Numbered from the stretch's first letter, positions 1 through 8,154 are shown. The stretch is DNA of 56,843 nucleotides from an uncultured Oscillospiraceae bacterium (GCA_959596515.1 CAUFXR010000003.1:1-56843); one strand, 5' to 3'. A program made the numbers and translations. Notes: generated by a model from the sequence alone, not told the origin.

Positions 1-1
1 A

Positions 2-655
2 GCTGGCAACCAGTCTAACCATGTGCTGCTGATGTCTTTGCTGAACAACGGTGTGGGCTGCTGCAAGTATGACAGCGAAGGCAATGTAGTACCCGCTATG
101 TCTGATCCGGAAAACAAGCATATGCTTCAATATCTGGTCGATATGTATCAGGAAGGCCTGGTTCCTCAGAGCTTGTCCACCTATAAGCGTTCCGATCTGA
201 TGAAGGTTTATCTGGATGGTCAGGCTGCCGTGTTCATCGGCGATTTGGCTTTGGATGTTATTGGCACAGATCTGGAAGAGGTTACCGGTGTTCTGGATGT
301 ACTCACCGGCCCTGATTCTGACGAGAAAAGAGCATTGACCTTCTACAATGGTTTAGGCGTATTCGCCCAGTCTGAATGCCCAGAAGTGTGTGAGGATGTT
401 ATCGCTTATCTGGTTACCCATATTTATATTGAAAACCACTGGGCGACAATGTGCGTCGCATCAGAACTGAAAAAGGTCATGGACGCCTGCGCCCATCCGA
501 ATTTAGGTGTGTTAGCTCACCTGGGGCGCTGGTTCAAGGGAGATACATTATGGATAAGTGGGTCTTTCTCGTCAAACCAAATATCGGTGGTCTTTTCCTG
601 TTTGGTAAGCCCTGTTCTCATGCAAGCTCCTTTCTGCGCCCCTGTCACGCAATAG
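2..655 (+). pseudogene. Fused fragments: ABC sugar-binding protein plus sugar-phosphate isomerase
   Basis: The frame is open from the window edge (codons start at position 2), so the 5' end is missing. Up to about position 420 it reads as the C-terminal half of a family 1 extracellular solute-binding protein, with patterns such as GQAAVFIGD and AQSECPEVCEDVIAYL. From about 430 it changes in frame to text resembling a TIM-barrel sugar-phosphate isomerase/epimerase (IENHW, then ELKKVMDACAHPNLGVLAHLGRW). After about 540 the sequence belongs to the neighbouring mobile element and the frame stops at 653-655. Neither part is complete, so no function is expected. The isomerase assignment rests on a short stretch and is less certain than the binding-protein one. 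The join may be a deletion or an assembly chimera. Confidence 0.6.
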
Positions 656-667
656 GGGCATTTTTCG
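638..667 (+). terminator. Rho-independent terminator at the left end of the tnpX element
   Basis: A GCCCCT/AGGGGC stem with a ten-base loop is followed by ATTTTT on the + strand. A second inverted repeat (GTTTTCTCC...GGAGAAAAC, 670-699) follows at once. Confidence 0.5.
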
Positions 668-715
668 GGTGTTTTCTCCGGCTCTTGACTTGGAGAAAAC
701 GGCGTTTTTGACGAT

Positions 716-752
716 AAAAACCGCCCGGACGGGGAATGGTTCGTCGGGGCGG
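716..752 (-). terminator. Terminator downstream of tnpW
   Basis: On the - strand, CCGCCCCGACG pairs with CGTCCGGGCGG (one mismatch) and TTTTT follows. It lies just past the tnpW stop codon. Confidence 0.6.
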
Positions 753-755
753 CTG

Positions 756-947
756 TTATCGCAAGATTTCTGTTTTTTCCGGCTCTTGACCGTCAGACGC
801 GGATAAACGCGAGCTGTCGGCAAGCACCAGTTTGAGCAGCTTGTCGCGGAATGTTTCTGTGCTGCTGTGATTGAAAAACAACTCCGCAACAATGGTCTGC
901 CCGTTCCTCTGGGTCGTGATGATACTGTCGGGGGTCTGTTCTGCCAT
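756..947 (-). CDS. tnpW: Transposon-encoded TnpW family protein
   Basis: A 63-residue protein with the pattern typical of the TnpW family: a polar N-terminus, then TTQRNGQTIVAELFFNHSSTETFRDKLLKL. TnpW proteins accompany large serine recombinases of Tn4451-type and related clostridial elements; their biochemical role is not established. A ribosome site (AAAGGAG) lies eight bases before the ATG. The gene follows tnpX on the same strand, separated by a terminator hairpin, so it may be expressed by read-through or from its own promoter. Length and sequence suggest it is intact. Confidence 0.75.
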   Translation of the reverse strand: MAEQTPDSIITTQRNGQTIVAELFFNHSSTETFRDKLLKLVLADSSRLSASDGQEPEKTEILR

Positions 948-970
948 AGGCGGCTCCTTTCTCCGGGCGC

Positions 971-1005
971 AAAAAAGGGGATTCCCCGTAGTTGGAAAAT
1001 CCCCT
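971..1005 (-). terminator. tnpX terminator
   Basis: On the - strand, AGGGGATT...AATCCCCT forms a hairpin followed by TTTTTT, between the tnpX stop and the tnpW start. Confidence 0.65.
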
Positions 1006-1026
1006 CTCGGCTGTCGGTTATTCTGT

Positions 1027-2877
1027 TTACAGTGCGGGCTGTGCGGCGGCTGCCTGCGCCTTTTTCCTCGCCCTGTATTCCCGCGCTTTCATGCGGTCGT
1101 ATTCCCGCTGCTTTTCAAGGTTTCGCGCCCGGTACTCCCTTGAATATGCCCTGTGGTAAGCGCGGCTCTTTTCTTTTTTCGCTTCCTCGATTTCCTCCCT
1201 CATTTGCCGGATTTCCTGCTCTGTCGGCTCTGCAAGCTGCGTCACTTCGTTCTCAAACCTGCCGATATAGTTAAAATATATCCCGATGTGCTGAACAGCC
1301 TGTTTTGCCCTTTTCTTGTCGCGCTCATGCACTTCAATTCGGCTGATAAACTCGTTGAGAATGGCGGGGGTCAGGTCGGTAAAGGCGGCATAGCGTTCCG
1401 TCAGCTTCAAAAACTTTTGCGCCCGTCCGCCCGCGTTCTCAAATGCGGATAGCTGCTCTTGCAGCTCGGCAAGCTCCGCTTTCAGCGCGTAGTATTCTTC
1501 CGTATACTTCTGCGACATTTGCTCATAACGGTCTTGCGGGATCGTGCCGAGGGCGTTATCCTCATAGAGCTTGTTCAGCACCTTGTCGATCTGTTCAAGG
1601 CGCGTCGTGATTTGCGGGATACGCTTCTGCTGTTTCTTGGTCTTGTCGGTCTGCTGCATGGCAAGGCTCTTTTTCACTAAGGCTTCAAACTCCGCCCGGT
1701 TGCTGATAGAATAGTCCTCGATTTTCTTCAGCACTTCCGCGATGGTCTGCATGAGCAAGTCCGCGTCCATGATGTGCGGGGAATGGCATTTGGGGTTCTT
1801 GGCTTTTCCCTTGTGGTACTCGCTGCAAAAAGCAACGTGCCGCTTGCCGCCGTTCCGGTAATCTATACGAATGTGCATTTTTGCGCCGCAGTCCTTACAG
1901 AAAAGCAAGCCGGACAGAGGGTGGATTTCCCCGTCCCCGTTGGGGCGTCTGACGGGTGCGTTTTCCAAAATCCGCTGTACGGTTTCAAAATCGCTGCGGC
2001 TGATAATCGGCTCATGCACATTTTCTGTGATGTGCCACTGGCTCCGGTCTACATAGTGGTTATGTTTATCCCGGAAATGCTTTGTAGTCTTGAAGTTGAC
2101 TACATCGCCGCAATACTCCTGCCGCGTGAGGATATGGGTCAAGGTGGCTTTGTTCCACTTGCAGCGGTTATCCTCGTTGAGCGTCTTATTTTTACAGGTT
2201 CCCCGCCCCCGGTCTTTCATATAGAAAGTGGGGGTAGGGATTTGCTCGTTTTTCAGATGTACGGCGATTTGGTTGCGGTTCTTCCCGCCGATAAACAGAC
2301 GGAAAATCAAACGGACAACCTCGGCGGCTTCCTCGTCGATTATCCAAAAATCCTTGTTGTCCGGGTCTTTGACATAGCCGTAAGGGGCTTCGGTGACAAT
2401 CGGCTTTCCACTCATGCCTTTGGTCTTAATGCCCGTTTTCACTTTCTTGCTGATGTCCTTTGCGTACCACTCCGACATGATGTTGATAAAGGGCGCAAAC
2501 TCCAATGTGTCGGGCTTCTCGCTGTCTATCCCGTTGTTGACCGCGATAAAGCGCACATTGTTCCGTCTGAATATCTCCATAGCGTTGCCGACTTGGAGAT
2601 AGTCGCGCCCCCAGCGGGTAAGGTCTTTCATAATGCAGACACCGATTTTCCCGTTTTCCACATCGTCCATCATGCGGGAGTAGGCGGAACGGTCAAAAAA
2701 TCTGCCGCTTTCGTCATCGTCGATGTAGTGCCGGATATTGGTTAGGTGCTGCCCTCTGGCATAGTTCTCCAAAAATATTTTTTGGTTCTGTATGCTGTTG
2801 CTCTCGCCGCCGTCCCTGTCCTCGTCGCCCACGGAAAGGCGGGAGTAAAGGGCGGTGATTTTGCTATAATCAGTCAT
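1027..2877 (-). CDS. tnpX: Large serine recombinase (TnpX/TndX type)
   Basis: A 616-residue site-specific recombinase that cuts and joins DNA through an active-site serine, driving excision and integration of its element. The N-terminal resolvase domain shows ALYSRLSVGDEDRDGGES, with the catalytic serine at about residue 11, and GVCIMKDLTRWGRDYL. A recombinase domain follows (APYGYVKDPDN), then a zinc-ribbon-like part (CKDCGAKMH...CSEYHKG), a coiled coil, and a DUF4368-like end (LNEFISRIEVHERDKKRAKQ). The tail after about residue 560 is rich in Arg, Glu and Tyr. A start at MTDYSK is chosen because AGGAGG lies eight bases upstream; the frame stays open further upstream but there it is the overlapping coupling-protein gene. 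It starts about 55 bases from the element end, as usual for this family. Confidence 0.85.
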   Translation of the reverse strand: MTDYSKITALYSRLSVGDEDRDGGESNSIQNQKIFLENYARGQHLTNIRHYIDDDESGRFFDRSAYSRMMDDVENGKIGVCIMKDLTRWGRDYLQVGNAMEIFRRNNVRFIAVNNGIDSEKPDTLEFAPFINIMSEWYAKDISKKVKTGIKTKGMSGKPIVTEAPYGYVKDPDNKDFWIIDEEAAEVVRLIFRLFIGGKNRNQIAVHLKNEQIPTPTFYMKDRGRGTCKNKTLNEDNRCKWNKATLTHILTRQEYCGDVVNFKTTKHFRDKHNHYVDRSQWHITENVHEPIISRSDFETVQRILENAPVRRPNGDGEIHPLSGLLFCKDCGAKMHIRIDYRNGGKRHVAFCSEYHKGKAKNPKCHSPHIMDADLLMQTIAEVLKKIEDYSISNRAEFEALVKKSLAMQQTDKTKKQQKRIPQITTRLEQIDKVLNKLYEDNALGTIPQDRYEQMSQKYTEEYYALKAELAELQEQLSAFENAGGRAQKFLKLTERYAAFTDLTPAILNEFISRIEVHERDKKRAKQAVQHIGIYFNYIGRFENEVTQLAEPTEQEIRQMREEIEEAKKEKSRAYHRAYSREYRARNLEKQREYDRMKAREYRARKKAQAAAAQPAL

Positions 2878-2924
2878 GTGCATAACCTCCTGTGCGTCCA
2901 TATAGGTGTCCTTTACACTTAAAA

Positions 2925-2940
2925 TTATGCACTCCAACGG
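2925..2940. mobile_element. Right end of the tnpX element, GA core inside virD4
   Basis: The virD4 reading on the - strand stays family-like up to the codons for SARW and changes at CGTTGGAGTGCAT. A GA dinucleotide (TC on +, 2933-2934) sits at the change. Tn4451-family TnpX enzymes recombine at GA cores, so this is the probable crossover. The opposite end lies somewhere between about 540 and 700 but could not be pinned down. Confidence 0.5.
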
Positions 2941-3257
2941 GCCGAGCCTGACTCCTCGCCCGCGCGGTAGTTGCCGATGAAGGCGACGTACCGCAGCCAG
3001 AAGAGCCAGATGACGATGACCATGCCTAAGCCCACGAGCACCGGCGTGGGGCTGGGGTCGATGTGAGCCGGGTTCGCCCGGATGAGGTCCCACATGGAGA
3101 CGAACGCCTCGCCCCAGTGCTCGAAGAACTGACCCGGATAGGAGGCCAGCGCCTCGCCGTAGCGGTCTCCGAGATAGAATCCCACGACGGAGATGGCAAG
3201 GGTCGCCAGAGAGGAGCGGGCGAGCCTCTTGCTCACCTCGGGGTTGCCTGACGCCAT
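2935..3257 (-). pseudogene. VirD4/TraG-type coupling protein, N-terminal fragment
   Basis: About 107 residues of a type IV secretion coupling protein, the inner-membrane ATPase that brings the relaxosome to the mating channel. The fragment has two hydrophobic segments (about residues 13-30 and 72-92) and ends at YVAFIGNYRAGEESGSARW, the sequence that precedes the nucleotide-binding domain in this family (compare GSARWG). Walker motifs are absent because the tnpX element interrupts the gene. The start at 3257 has a GGTAGG ribosome site eight bases upstream. It directly follows the pcfB-like gene, the usual order in conjugative elements. The rest of the gene is not in the window. Confidence 0.65.
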
Positions 3258-3266
3258 ATATCACAC

Positions 3267-4550
3267 CTACCTTACCGGGTTGAGCTTGTCGGAGATGTCG
3301 ATGTCACGGTCGATGACGCCGCTCTCGGTCTCAAGTTGCTTGGAGGAGGCGCGGCACTGCTCGGCAACGGTGCTGAGCGACCGGTCGTCCCCACGGGCCT
3401 GAGCCTGCTCCTCGCGCACCTTGGACGGTGCGACGTCGGTGCCGTTCTGCTCTCGCTCAAGGCGAAGCGTCCGGGCGTCGGTGTCCATCCCGTCATGGGA
3501 CTCGATGCCCTGATTGATGTCCGGCGTGCGACCGTCTGCGTCGAGGGACCCGTCCGTCGCCTGCGGCTCATGGTCCCTCTTCGGTCCGACCGTCGTCCGC
3601 TCGTGCTCGGCGGCGCGGCTCGCGCGCTCCGCCATCGGGGCGGGGCTGCTGGGGCCGCCGCCGGAACCGGGGTCCTTGGGGGTATTCTTCTCGAACCAGT
3701 CGTGGGTGGCGTCCACGCCATAGTGTTCCTTGAGGGTCTTTGCACCAACGGCCCAGTCCCGGTTGCCAGAGTCGTCCCGACCGAATGGCAGGAGCTTCCC
3801 GTTCTCGCCGTGGCGGGCCTGATAGAACATGTTCTCGCCGTCCTTGGTGGTGGTGACTCCGATGCCGCGCTCCGCGAGCTTTTCCTTGAAGTCATCGAAG
3901 GTGCGGCACTCCTCCCGCGCCTCCCTCACCCGGTCGGCGATGCCCTGCGTGAGACTGGTCTCTCGTGCAGAAGCAGCCTTGGCTTCATGCGCCACCGTCC
4001 CAAGGTCGGGACGCCCCGAACGTTGCTTCGGAAGGTCGGGCAGGTCCCTAATCTCCCGAAGCCTTTCGACCTGCCCCTCATCAAGCGCCTGAGACTGGTC
4101 GATTCGCTCGGCGATTTCCCGCTCCTTGAGCCGCCCAGCCAGCTCGGAGAACTCCCGGCAGCAGTCCGCGAGCCTGTCCGTGTCGGCGGGGTCGAAGCGG
4201 ACGAACCCGTTCCCGGAGTCGTCCGTGAGCGCGTCCATCTCAATCCCGTCCTCGCGGCAGATTCTCGTGAAGTACGCAGCATCCTGAGCGGACCCGAAGG
4301 GGACGCAGACCGTATCCGCCCGCACCGGCTCCGGGTTCTGCGGCGCGCCGCCCTGAACGTCCTGCTCGCTGGCATCCTGAGCGCCCTGCTCGCTGGCGTC
4401 GTGGTCGCGGCCCTTTTCCTCCGCGAGCCTCCGCTCCATCCGACGCTCGTAGCGTCGGTCGTTGTAGGCGTCGCGGATGCGGTTGCTTATCCATCTCCGT
4501 ATGGTTTGGAAGATGAAGTCACCCATGTCGTCGCCGAAATCCTGTGCCAT
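3267..4550 (-). CDS. PcfB-like (DUF3801) conjugation accessory protein
   Basis: 427 residues, strongly hydrophilic. The first 70 are charged (IRDAYNDRRYERRMERRL). Next comes a region resembling PcfB/DUF3801 proteins (VCVPFGSAQDAAYFTRICRE...FVRFDPADTDRLADCCREF), encoded next to VirD4 in many conjugative elements and thought to support relaxosome docking. Residues about 215-300 (LTQGIADRVREAREECRTF, then FKEKLAERGIGVTTTKDGEN) resemble a segment found in relaxase C-termini. The last 130 residues are low complexity. The start at 4550 is chosen for AAAGGAGAAGGGT just upstream. It ends nine bases before virD4. The codons are very GC-rich, unlike the host. Confidence 0.5.
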   Translation of the reverse strand: MAQDFGDDMGDFIFQTIRRWISNRIRDAYNDRRYERRMERRLAEEKGRDHDASEQGAQDASEQDVQGGAPQNPEPVRADTVCVPFGSAQDAAYFTRICREDGIEMDALTDDSGNGFVRFDPADTDRLADCCREFSELAGRLKEREIAERIDQSQALDEGQVERLREIRDLPDLPKQRSGRPDLGTVAHEAKAASARETSLTQGIADRVREAREECRTFDDFKEKLAERGIGVTTTKDGENMFYQARHGENGKLLPFGRDDSGNRDWAVGAKTLKEHYGVDATHDWFEKNTPKDPGSGGGPSSPAPMAERASRAAEHERTTVGPKRDHEPQATDGSLDADGRTPDINQGIESHDGMDTDARTLRLEREQNGTDVAPSKVREEQAQARGDDRSLSTVAEQCRASSKQLETESGVIDRDIDISDKLNPVR

Positions 4551-4830
4551 ACCCTTCTCCTTTCCTCGAAGGCTATCCGGGGCACACACCCCTCTCTTTA
4601 GCTCTTAATCGTAGCATGAGAACGGCGAGGGACCTCTTCCGATGGATGCGTTGCGTCTTGGGCGTCCGTATGGTCCGAAAGGTCACGCGCCTCTCTCTAC
4701 CATATACACGCCGGAATGGTCCGGTTTTGCCGAGTTCATATCAAAGTTCGCAGCAGGTCGTTCCCAACTTCGCCTTTCCCGGCAAATCTTGATGATTTAG
4801 CGTGTTCCTTATGAAAGGAGGAACACCGAT

Positions 4831-5286
4831 ATGGGTTCAAATCAAGAGAACTGCAAAGGAATGAGCGAGGAGGAGCGACTTGAAAAGTTCTGCGCCTATT
4901 GCAGAAGGGTGCTCAGGAACGCCAACACCGACGTACTGCGCGCGCAGGCGCGGAGAGCGAGACGGGTGACGCTCTTCTGCGACCTGTGCGAGACCGAGCT
5001 GAGTCGGCTCTCGTGCCCGTTCGTGGTGGACGAGCAGGAGGCAGACTTCGAGGTCGGTGGCAAAAGGGTCGTCGTTCTGGGCACCGAGCTGGCGGACGCC
5101 ATCCGCTCGCTGCCCGATGACGAGCGCACCGCCGTGCTGCTCTACTACTTCGCCGGTTGGAAGGACCACCACATCGCACAGGAGCTTGGCTGCTCGCGCT
5201 CGACGGCGCAGTTTAGGCGTGCCACGGCGCTCCTGCACCTGCGCGAGGCTCTGGGAGAGGGGGCGTGTCTCGATGATTTCCTATGA
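4831..5286 (+). CDS. Sigma-70 region 4-like regulator (Tn916 Orf7-like)
   Basis: 151 residues preceded by AAAGGAGG. The C-terminal half reads as sigma region 4: IRSLPDDERTAVLLYYFAGW, then a helix-turn-helix HHIAQELGCSRSTAQFRRA. The N-terminal part has CAYCRR and CDLCETELSRLSCPF, whose paired cysteines could bind a metal. In Tn916-type elements a gene of this size and position (Orf7) regulates the conjugation and excision modules. It overlaps the next gene by 14 bases, so they are probably co-translated. GC-rich codon use matches its neighbours. Confidence 0.65.
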   Translation: MGSNQENCKGMSEEERLEKFCAYCRRVLRNANTDVLRAQARRARRVTLFCDLCETELSRLSCPFVVDEQEADFEVGGKRVVVLGTELADAIRSLPDDERTAVLLYYFAGWKDHHIAQELGCSRSTAQFRRATALLHLREALGEGACLDDFL

Positions 5287-5482
5287 GACCATGCTTGCAG
5301 CCATGGAAGGCAGCCCCGTTGCCGCAGAGGAGGTGCTGTCCTTCTTCGACAGCTACATCGACCGGCTCTGCACCCACGCCTTCGTAGACGACTCAGGCCG
5401 CGTCACCTATGACGTGGACACCCAGCGCAAGACCTATCTGCAAGGCAGGCTCCTTGCCGCCATCCTGCGCTACGAGGCATGA
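5273..5482 (+). CDS. Tn916 Orf8-like small regulator
   Basis: A 69-residue protein starting inside the end of the sigma-like gene. It reads MISYETMLAAMEGSPVAAEE, then LSFFDSYIDRLCTHAF and a conserved-looking end with DVDTQRKTYLQGRLLAAIL. Size and position, between the sigma-like gene and xis, match the helix-turn-helix Orf8 of Tn916-family elements. The function is only inferred from this order. A G-rich stretch upstream can serve as its ribosome site. Confidence 0.55.
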   Translation: MISYETMLAAMEGSPVAAEEVLSFFDSYIDRLCTHAFVDDSGRVTYDVDTQRKTYLQGRLLAAILRYEA

Positions 5483-5535
5483 GCGAGAAAGAGCCGCAGC
5501 AGATGGCCGCTGCTGCATAAGAGGGAGGTGATTTC

Positions 5536-5739
5536 ATGGCAGTGAGGGACGTTCCCGTCTGGGAGAAGTACACCCTGACCATCGAGGAGGCGGCGAGGTA
5601 CTTCCGAATCGGCGAGGGCAAGATTCGCCGTCTCGCGACCGAGGTGCCCGCGCCCGACTGGGTGGTGATGAACGGGAACCGGATTCAGGTCAAGCGAAAG
5701 AAGTTCGAGCAGTTCATAGACGCGACGGACGTAATCTGA
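5536..5739 (+). CDS. xis: Excisionase, Tn916 Xis family
   Basis: 67 residues: VWEKYTLTIEEAARYFRIGE then KIRRLATEV, a winged-helix DNA-binding core very like Tn916 Xis (67 residues). Xis bends DNA at the element ends and directs Int towards excision. The ribosome site GGGAGGTG is seven bases before the ATG. It is followed by an 18-bp hairpin and then int, the same order as in Tn916. The sequence appears complete. Confidence 0.85.
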   Translation: MAVRDVPVWEKYTLTIEEAARYFRIGEGKIRRLATEVPAPDWVVMNGNRIQVKRKKFEQFIDATDVI

Positions 5740-5749
5740 GGGTAGAAAA

Positions 5750-5799
5750 AAGAGCCTTGATATGCTATAATTTCTCGTAGCATATCAAGGCTCTTTCCT
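5750..5799. terminator. Perfect 18-bp hairpin between xis and int
   Basis: AAGAGCCTTGATATGCTA pairs perfectly with its complement around a ten-base loop. On the - strand six T residues follow, a strong terminator; on the + strand only three T follow, so xis-int read-through is plausible. The loop contains TATAAT. Confidence 0.7.
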
Positions 5800-5822
5800 T
5801 TATGGAAAGGAGCATATGTTGG

Positions 5823-7028
5823 ATGTCAGAACAAAGACGTGACAATAGAAACCGCATCCTGCGCACAGGAGAGAGCCAGAGACAAGACGGAAGGTATGCC
5901 TACAAGTTCGTGGACGCCCTCGGCAAGCCGAGGTTCGTCTACTCGTGGAAGCTGGTCCCCACGGACCGAGTGCCGAAAGGGAAACGCGACAGCCTGTCCC
6001 TTCGCGAGAAGGAGAAGGAGATACAGCGAGACCGCGACGACGGCATCATCCCCCTCGGGAGGCGGATGACGGTCTGTCAGCTCTACGAGCGCTACACACG
6101 GTTCCGCCCGAAGGTGCGCACGCACACGAAGCAGGGGCGCGACCAACTCATGAGGATTCTCCGGGAGGACGAGCTGGGAAGCCGCAGCATCGGGGACGTA
6201 AAGCCCTCGGATGCCATCGCGTGGGCGCTGCGCATGAGCGAGGAAAAGGACTACGCCTACACGACCATCAACAACCACCGGCGCTCTCTGAGCGCCGCGT
6301 TCTTCATGGCCGTGCAGGACGACATCATCCGCAAGAACCCCTTCTCCTTCAAGCTGCACGACGTCCTTGAGGACGACACGCAGAAAAGAGAGGCCCTGTC
6401 GTTGGAACAGGAGGAGGCGTTCCTTTCCTTCATCAGGGGGGACGCCGTTTACCGAAGGTACTACGACGAGGTGGTCATCCTGCTCGGAACAGGGCTTCGC
6501 ATCTCCGAGCTGTGCGGCCTGACGAGGGTGGACATCGACCTCGACAACCCCGAGGGTCGCTGCCTGCGGGTGGACCACCAGCTCCTCAAGGCACCCGGTG
6601 TCGGCTACTACGTGGACAGGCCCAAGACGGGTCGCGGCGAGCGTGTCATCTATCTGAGCGCCCCTGTCGCGGAGGCCCTTGAGCGGGTGATGAGAAGGCA
6701 GGGAAAGGCAAAGAAGCTCGTCATAGGCGGACGGTCCGGCTTCCTGTTCCTCACCAAAAACGGCCTCCCGATGGTGGCGGGGAACTATGAGGCCGTGTTC
6801 CGCAGGATGGTCGCCAAGTATGCAAAGACGGGCGGCGTGCCGCTGCCGGAGGCGATGACGCCGCACACGCTGAGGCACACGTTCTGCACCCGCTTGGCGC
6901 ACGCCGGGATGAACCCGAAGGCCCTGCAATACATCATGGGGCACGCCAGCATCCGAATGACGCTGGACTACTACGCGCACACGGATTCGGCGTCGGCGAT
7001 GTCCGAGATGAGGAGGCTTGCCGCATAG
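5823..7028 (+). CDS. int: Tyrosine integrase, Tn916 Int family
   Basis: 401 residues (Tn916 Int has 405). The N-terminus (SEQRRDNRNRILRTGESQRQ) matches the arm-binding start of Int-Tn. The catalytic domain keeps the tyrosine-recombinase residues: Arg in LLGTGLRISELCGL, His-x-x-Arg in TPHTLRHTFCTRLAHAGMNP, His in YIMGHASIRMTLDYY, and the nucleophile Tyr in that last motif. It catalyses integration and, with Xis, excision of the GC-rich element. The start at 5823 is preferred to an in-frame ATG at 5802 because the ribosome site AAAGGAG lies between them. Low-GC host-like sequence begins within about 200 bases after the stop, as expected for the right end of such an element. Confidence 0.9.
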   Translation: MSEQRRDNRNRILRTGESQRQDGRYAYKFVDALGKPRFVYSWKLVPTDRVPKGKRDSLSLREKEKEIQRDRDDGIIPLGRRMTVCQLYERYTRFRPKVRTHTKQGRDQLMRILREDELGSRSIGDVKPSDAIAWALRMSEEKDYAYTTINNHRRSLSAAFFMAVQDDIIRKNPFSFKLHDVLEDDTQKREALSLEQEEAFLSFIRGDAVYRRYYDEVVILLGTGLRISELCGLTRVDIDLDNPEGRCLRVDHQLLKAPGVGYYVDRPKTGRGERVIYLSAPVAEALERVMRRQGKAKKLVIGGRSGFLFLTKNGLPMVAGNYEAVFRRMVAKYAKTGGVPLPEAMTPHTLRHTFCTRLAHAGMNPKALQYIMGHASIRMTLDYYAHTDSASAMSEMRRLAA

Positions 7029-7120
7029 CGACGGGTGCGGGGAATACTACCCGGTTTACTACCATGGCGCGCCAAAACTTGTGGGAATACAGGAAGACTT
7101 GCGAAGATAGCCCAATGACG

Positions 7121-7159
7121 AAAAAGCCGGTGAGGCGCATGAAATGAGGCTTCACCGGC
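7121..7159 (-). terminator. Hairpin near the right end of the GC-rich element
   Basis: GCCGGTGAGGC pairs with GCTTCACCGGC (one wobble). On the - strand TTTTT follows, so it would stop transcription entering the element from the host side. Composition turns AT-rich at about 7200, so the element end probably lies between 7160 and 7250. The 6-bp coupling sequence could not be defined without an empty site. Confidence 0.55.
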
Positions 7160-7274
7160 ATATGGGTCGTTTCGAGAAGATGCTCGAAAACCCTATTCAA
7201 AGTTTCTATGAATCATTACCTATAATAAAGTTAATAAAAAATTTATTCTAATTTTGACAATGGAGGCGGGTAAA

Positions 7275-7766
7275 ATGGATAAAAGAATTATTATCGGTGC
7301 AGATGACAGCGGGTTTACTCTGAAAGAAGCTGTCAAGGAATACCTATTAAAAAACAATTACGAGGTAACTGACGTTGGCACACTGTCGTTAGACGAACCT
7401 GTGGTATATTATGAGGTTGGCCGTCGCGTCGCCAAAGAAGTAGCCGATAAAAAATTTGAGCGCGGTCTGCTATTTTGTGGCACCGGCATGGGTGTCAGTT
7501 TGGTCGCTAATAAATTCCCTGGGGTTTACTGTGGCCTTTGTGAAAGCGTCTTTGCCGCCAAAAAGTGCCGGATTATCAATAACTGCAATATTCTGGCTAT
7601 GGGAGGTTTTATTGTCGGTCCTAAAATGGGCGTGGAAATGGCTGAGGCTTTCTTAAATACTGATTTTTCCTATGGGTTTGATCTGGCCACTCCTGAATTT
7701 CTGCAAGAGGGTGTCAAAGCGGTAGATCAGATTTCAGCTGATATTCTTAAGGAATACAGTAAATAA
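7275..7766 (+). CDS. RpiB/LacA/LacB-family sugar-phosphate isomerase
   Basis: 163 residues. Members interconvert aldose and ketose phosphates, such as ribose-5-P/ribulose-5-P or galactose-6-P/tagatose-6-P. Visible signatures are IIIGADDSGFTLKEAVKEYL at the start and GLLFCGTGMGVSLVANKFPG, which holds the catalytic Cys. CRIINNCNILAMGG matches the second conserved block. The ATG at 7275 is chosen for GGAGG eight bases upstream. The gene stands alone next to the integrated element, so its original operon partners may have been separated from it. The exact sugar cannot be told. Confidence 0.8.
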   Translation: MDKRIIIGADDSGFTLKEAVKEYLLKNNYEVTDVGTLSLDEPVVYYEVGRRVAKEVADKKFERGLLFCGTGMGVSLVANKFPGVYCGLCESVFAAKKCRIINNCNILAMGGFIVGPKMGVEMAEAFLNTDFSYGFDLATPEFLQEGVKAVDQISADILKEYSK

Positions 7767-7829
7767 ATCAGAGGACTGCTGATCAAATATTGTCAGCTGG
7801 TCATAATAAAGCGACTAAAGCAAACAATA

Positions 7830-7862
7830 AAAGCCCCATGGAGATCTCCATGGGGCTTTTTG
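7830..7862. terminator. Bidirectional terminator
   Basis: A near-perfect palindrome, AAAGCCCCATGGAGA and complement, with T runs on both sides. It separates the isomerase gene (+) from the convergent monooxygenase-like gene (-). Confidence 0.85.
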
Positions 7863-7869
7863 TTTCTTA

Positions 7870-8154
7870 CTAGACTTCCTTGTAATAATTTACAACACTG
7901 TCCCCCACACAATACTGGGAAAGCTGAGGACAAATTCTGGTGAAATGCTCACTGCTGTTATGCGAAGCGATGGCCTGTTCATCTTTCCACTCCTCAAACA
8001 TAGCCACCTTATTCTCATCCACCTTGTCCTGATAGAGTCGATAAGAAATGCACCCTTCCTCCTGATTGCTTTTCTCGATCAGCTCCGCAACCGCCTTCAG
8101 ATAATCTTGCAAAACTCCAGGCTTTAAGGTACTCACCGCAACAATTTTAATCAT
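7870..8154 (-). CDS. ABM-domain putative quinol monooxygenase
   Basis: 94 residues forming one ferredoxin-like ABM domain: IKIVAVSTLKPGVLQDYLKA, then EEGCISYRLYQDKVD and MFEEWKDEQAIASHNSSEHF. Small dimeric proteins of this kind (YgiN-like) often act on quinols or other aromatics without a cofactor, but many have unknown substrates. The ribosome site AAAGGACGG lies ten bases from the ATG. It is divergent from glpP. Confidence 0.75.
   Translation of the reverse strand: MIKIVAVSTLKPGVLQDYLKAVAELIEKSNQEEGCISYRLYQDKVDENKVAMFEEWKDEQAIASHNSSEHFTRICPQLSQYCVGDSVVNYYKEV

Noticed and set aside
1774..2745. 323-residue + strand frame
   Set aside because: Shadow of the serine recombinase on the opposite strand.
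3336..4601. 421-residue + strand frame
   Set aside because: Shadow of the GC-rich pcfB-like gene; long antisense frames are common in GC-rich DNA.
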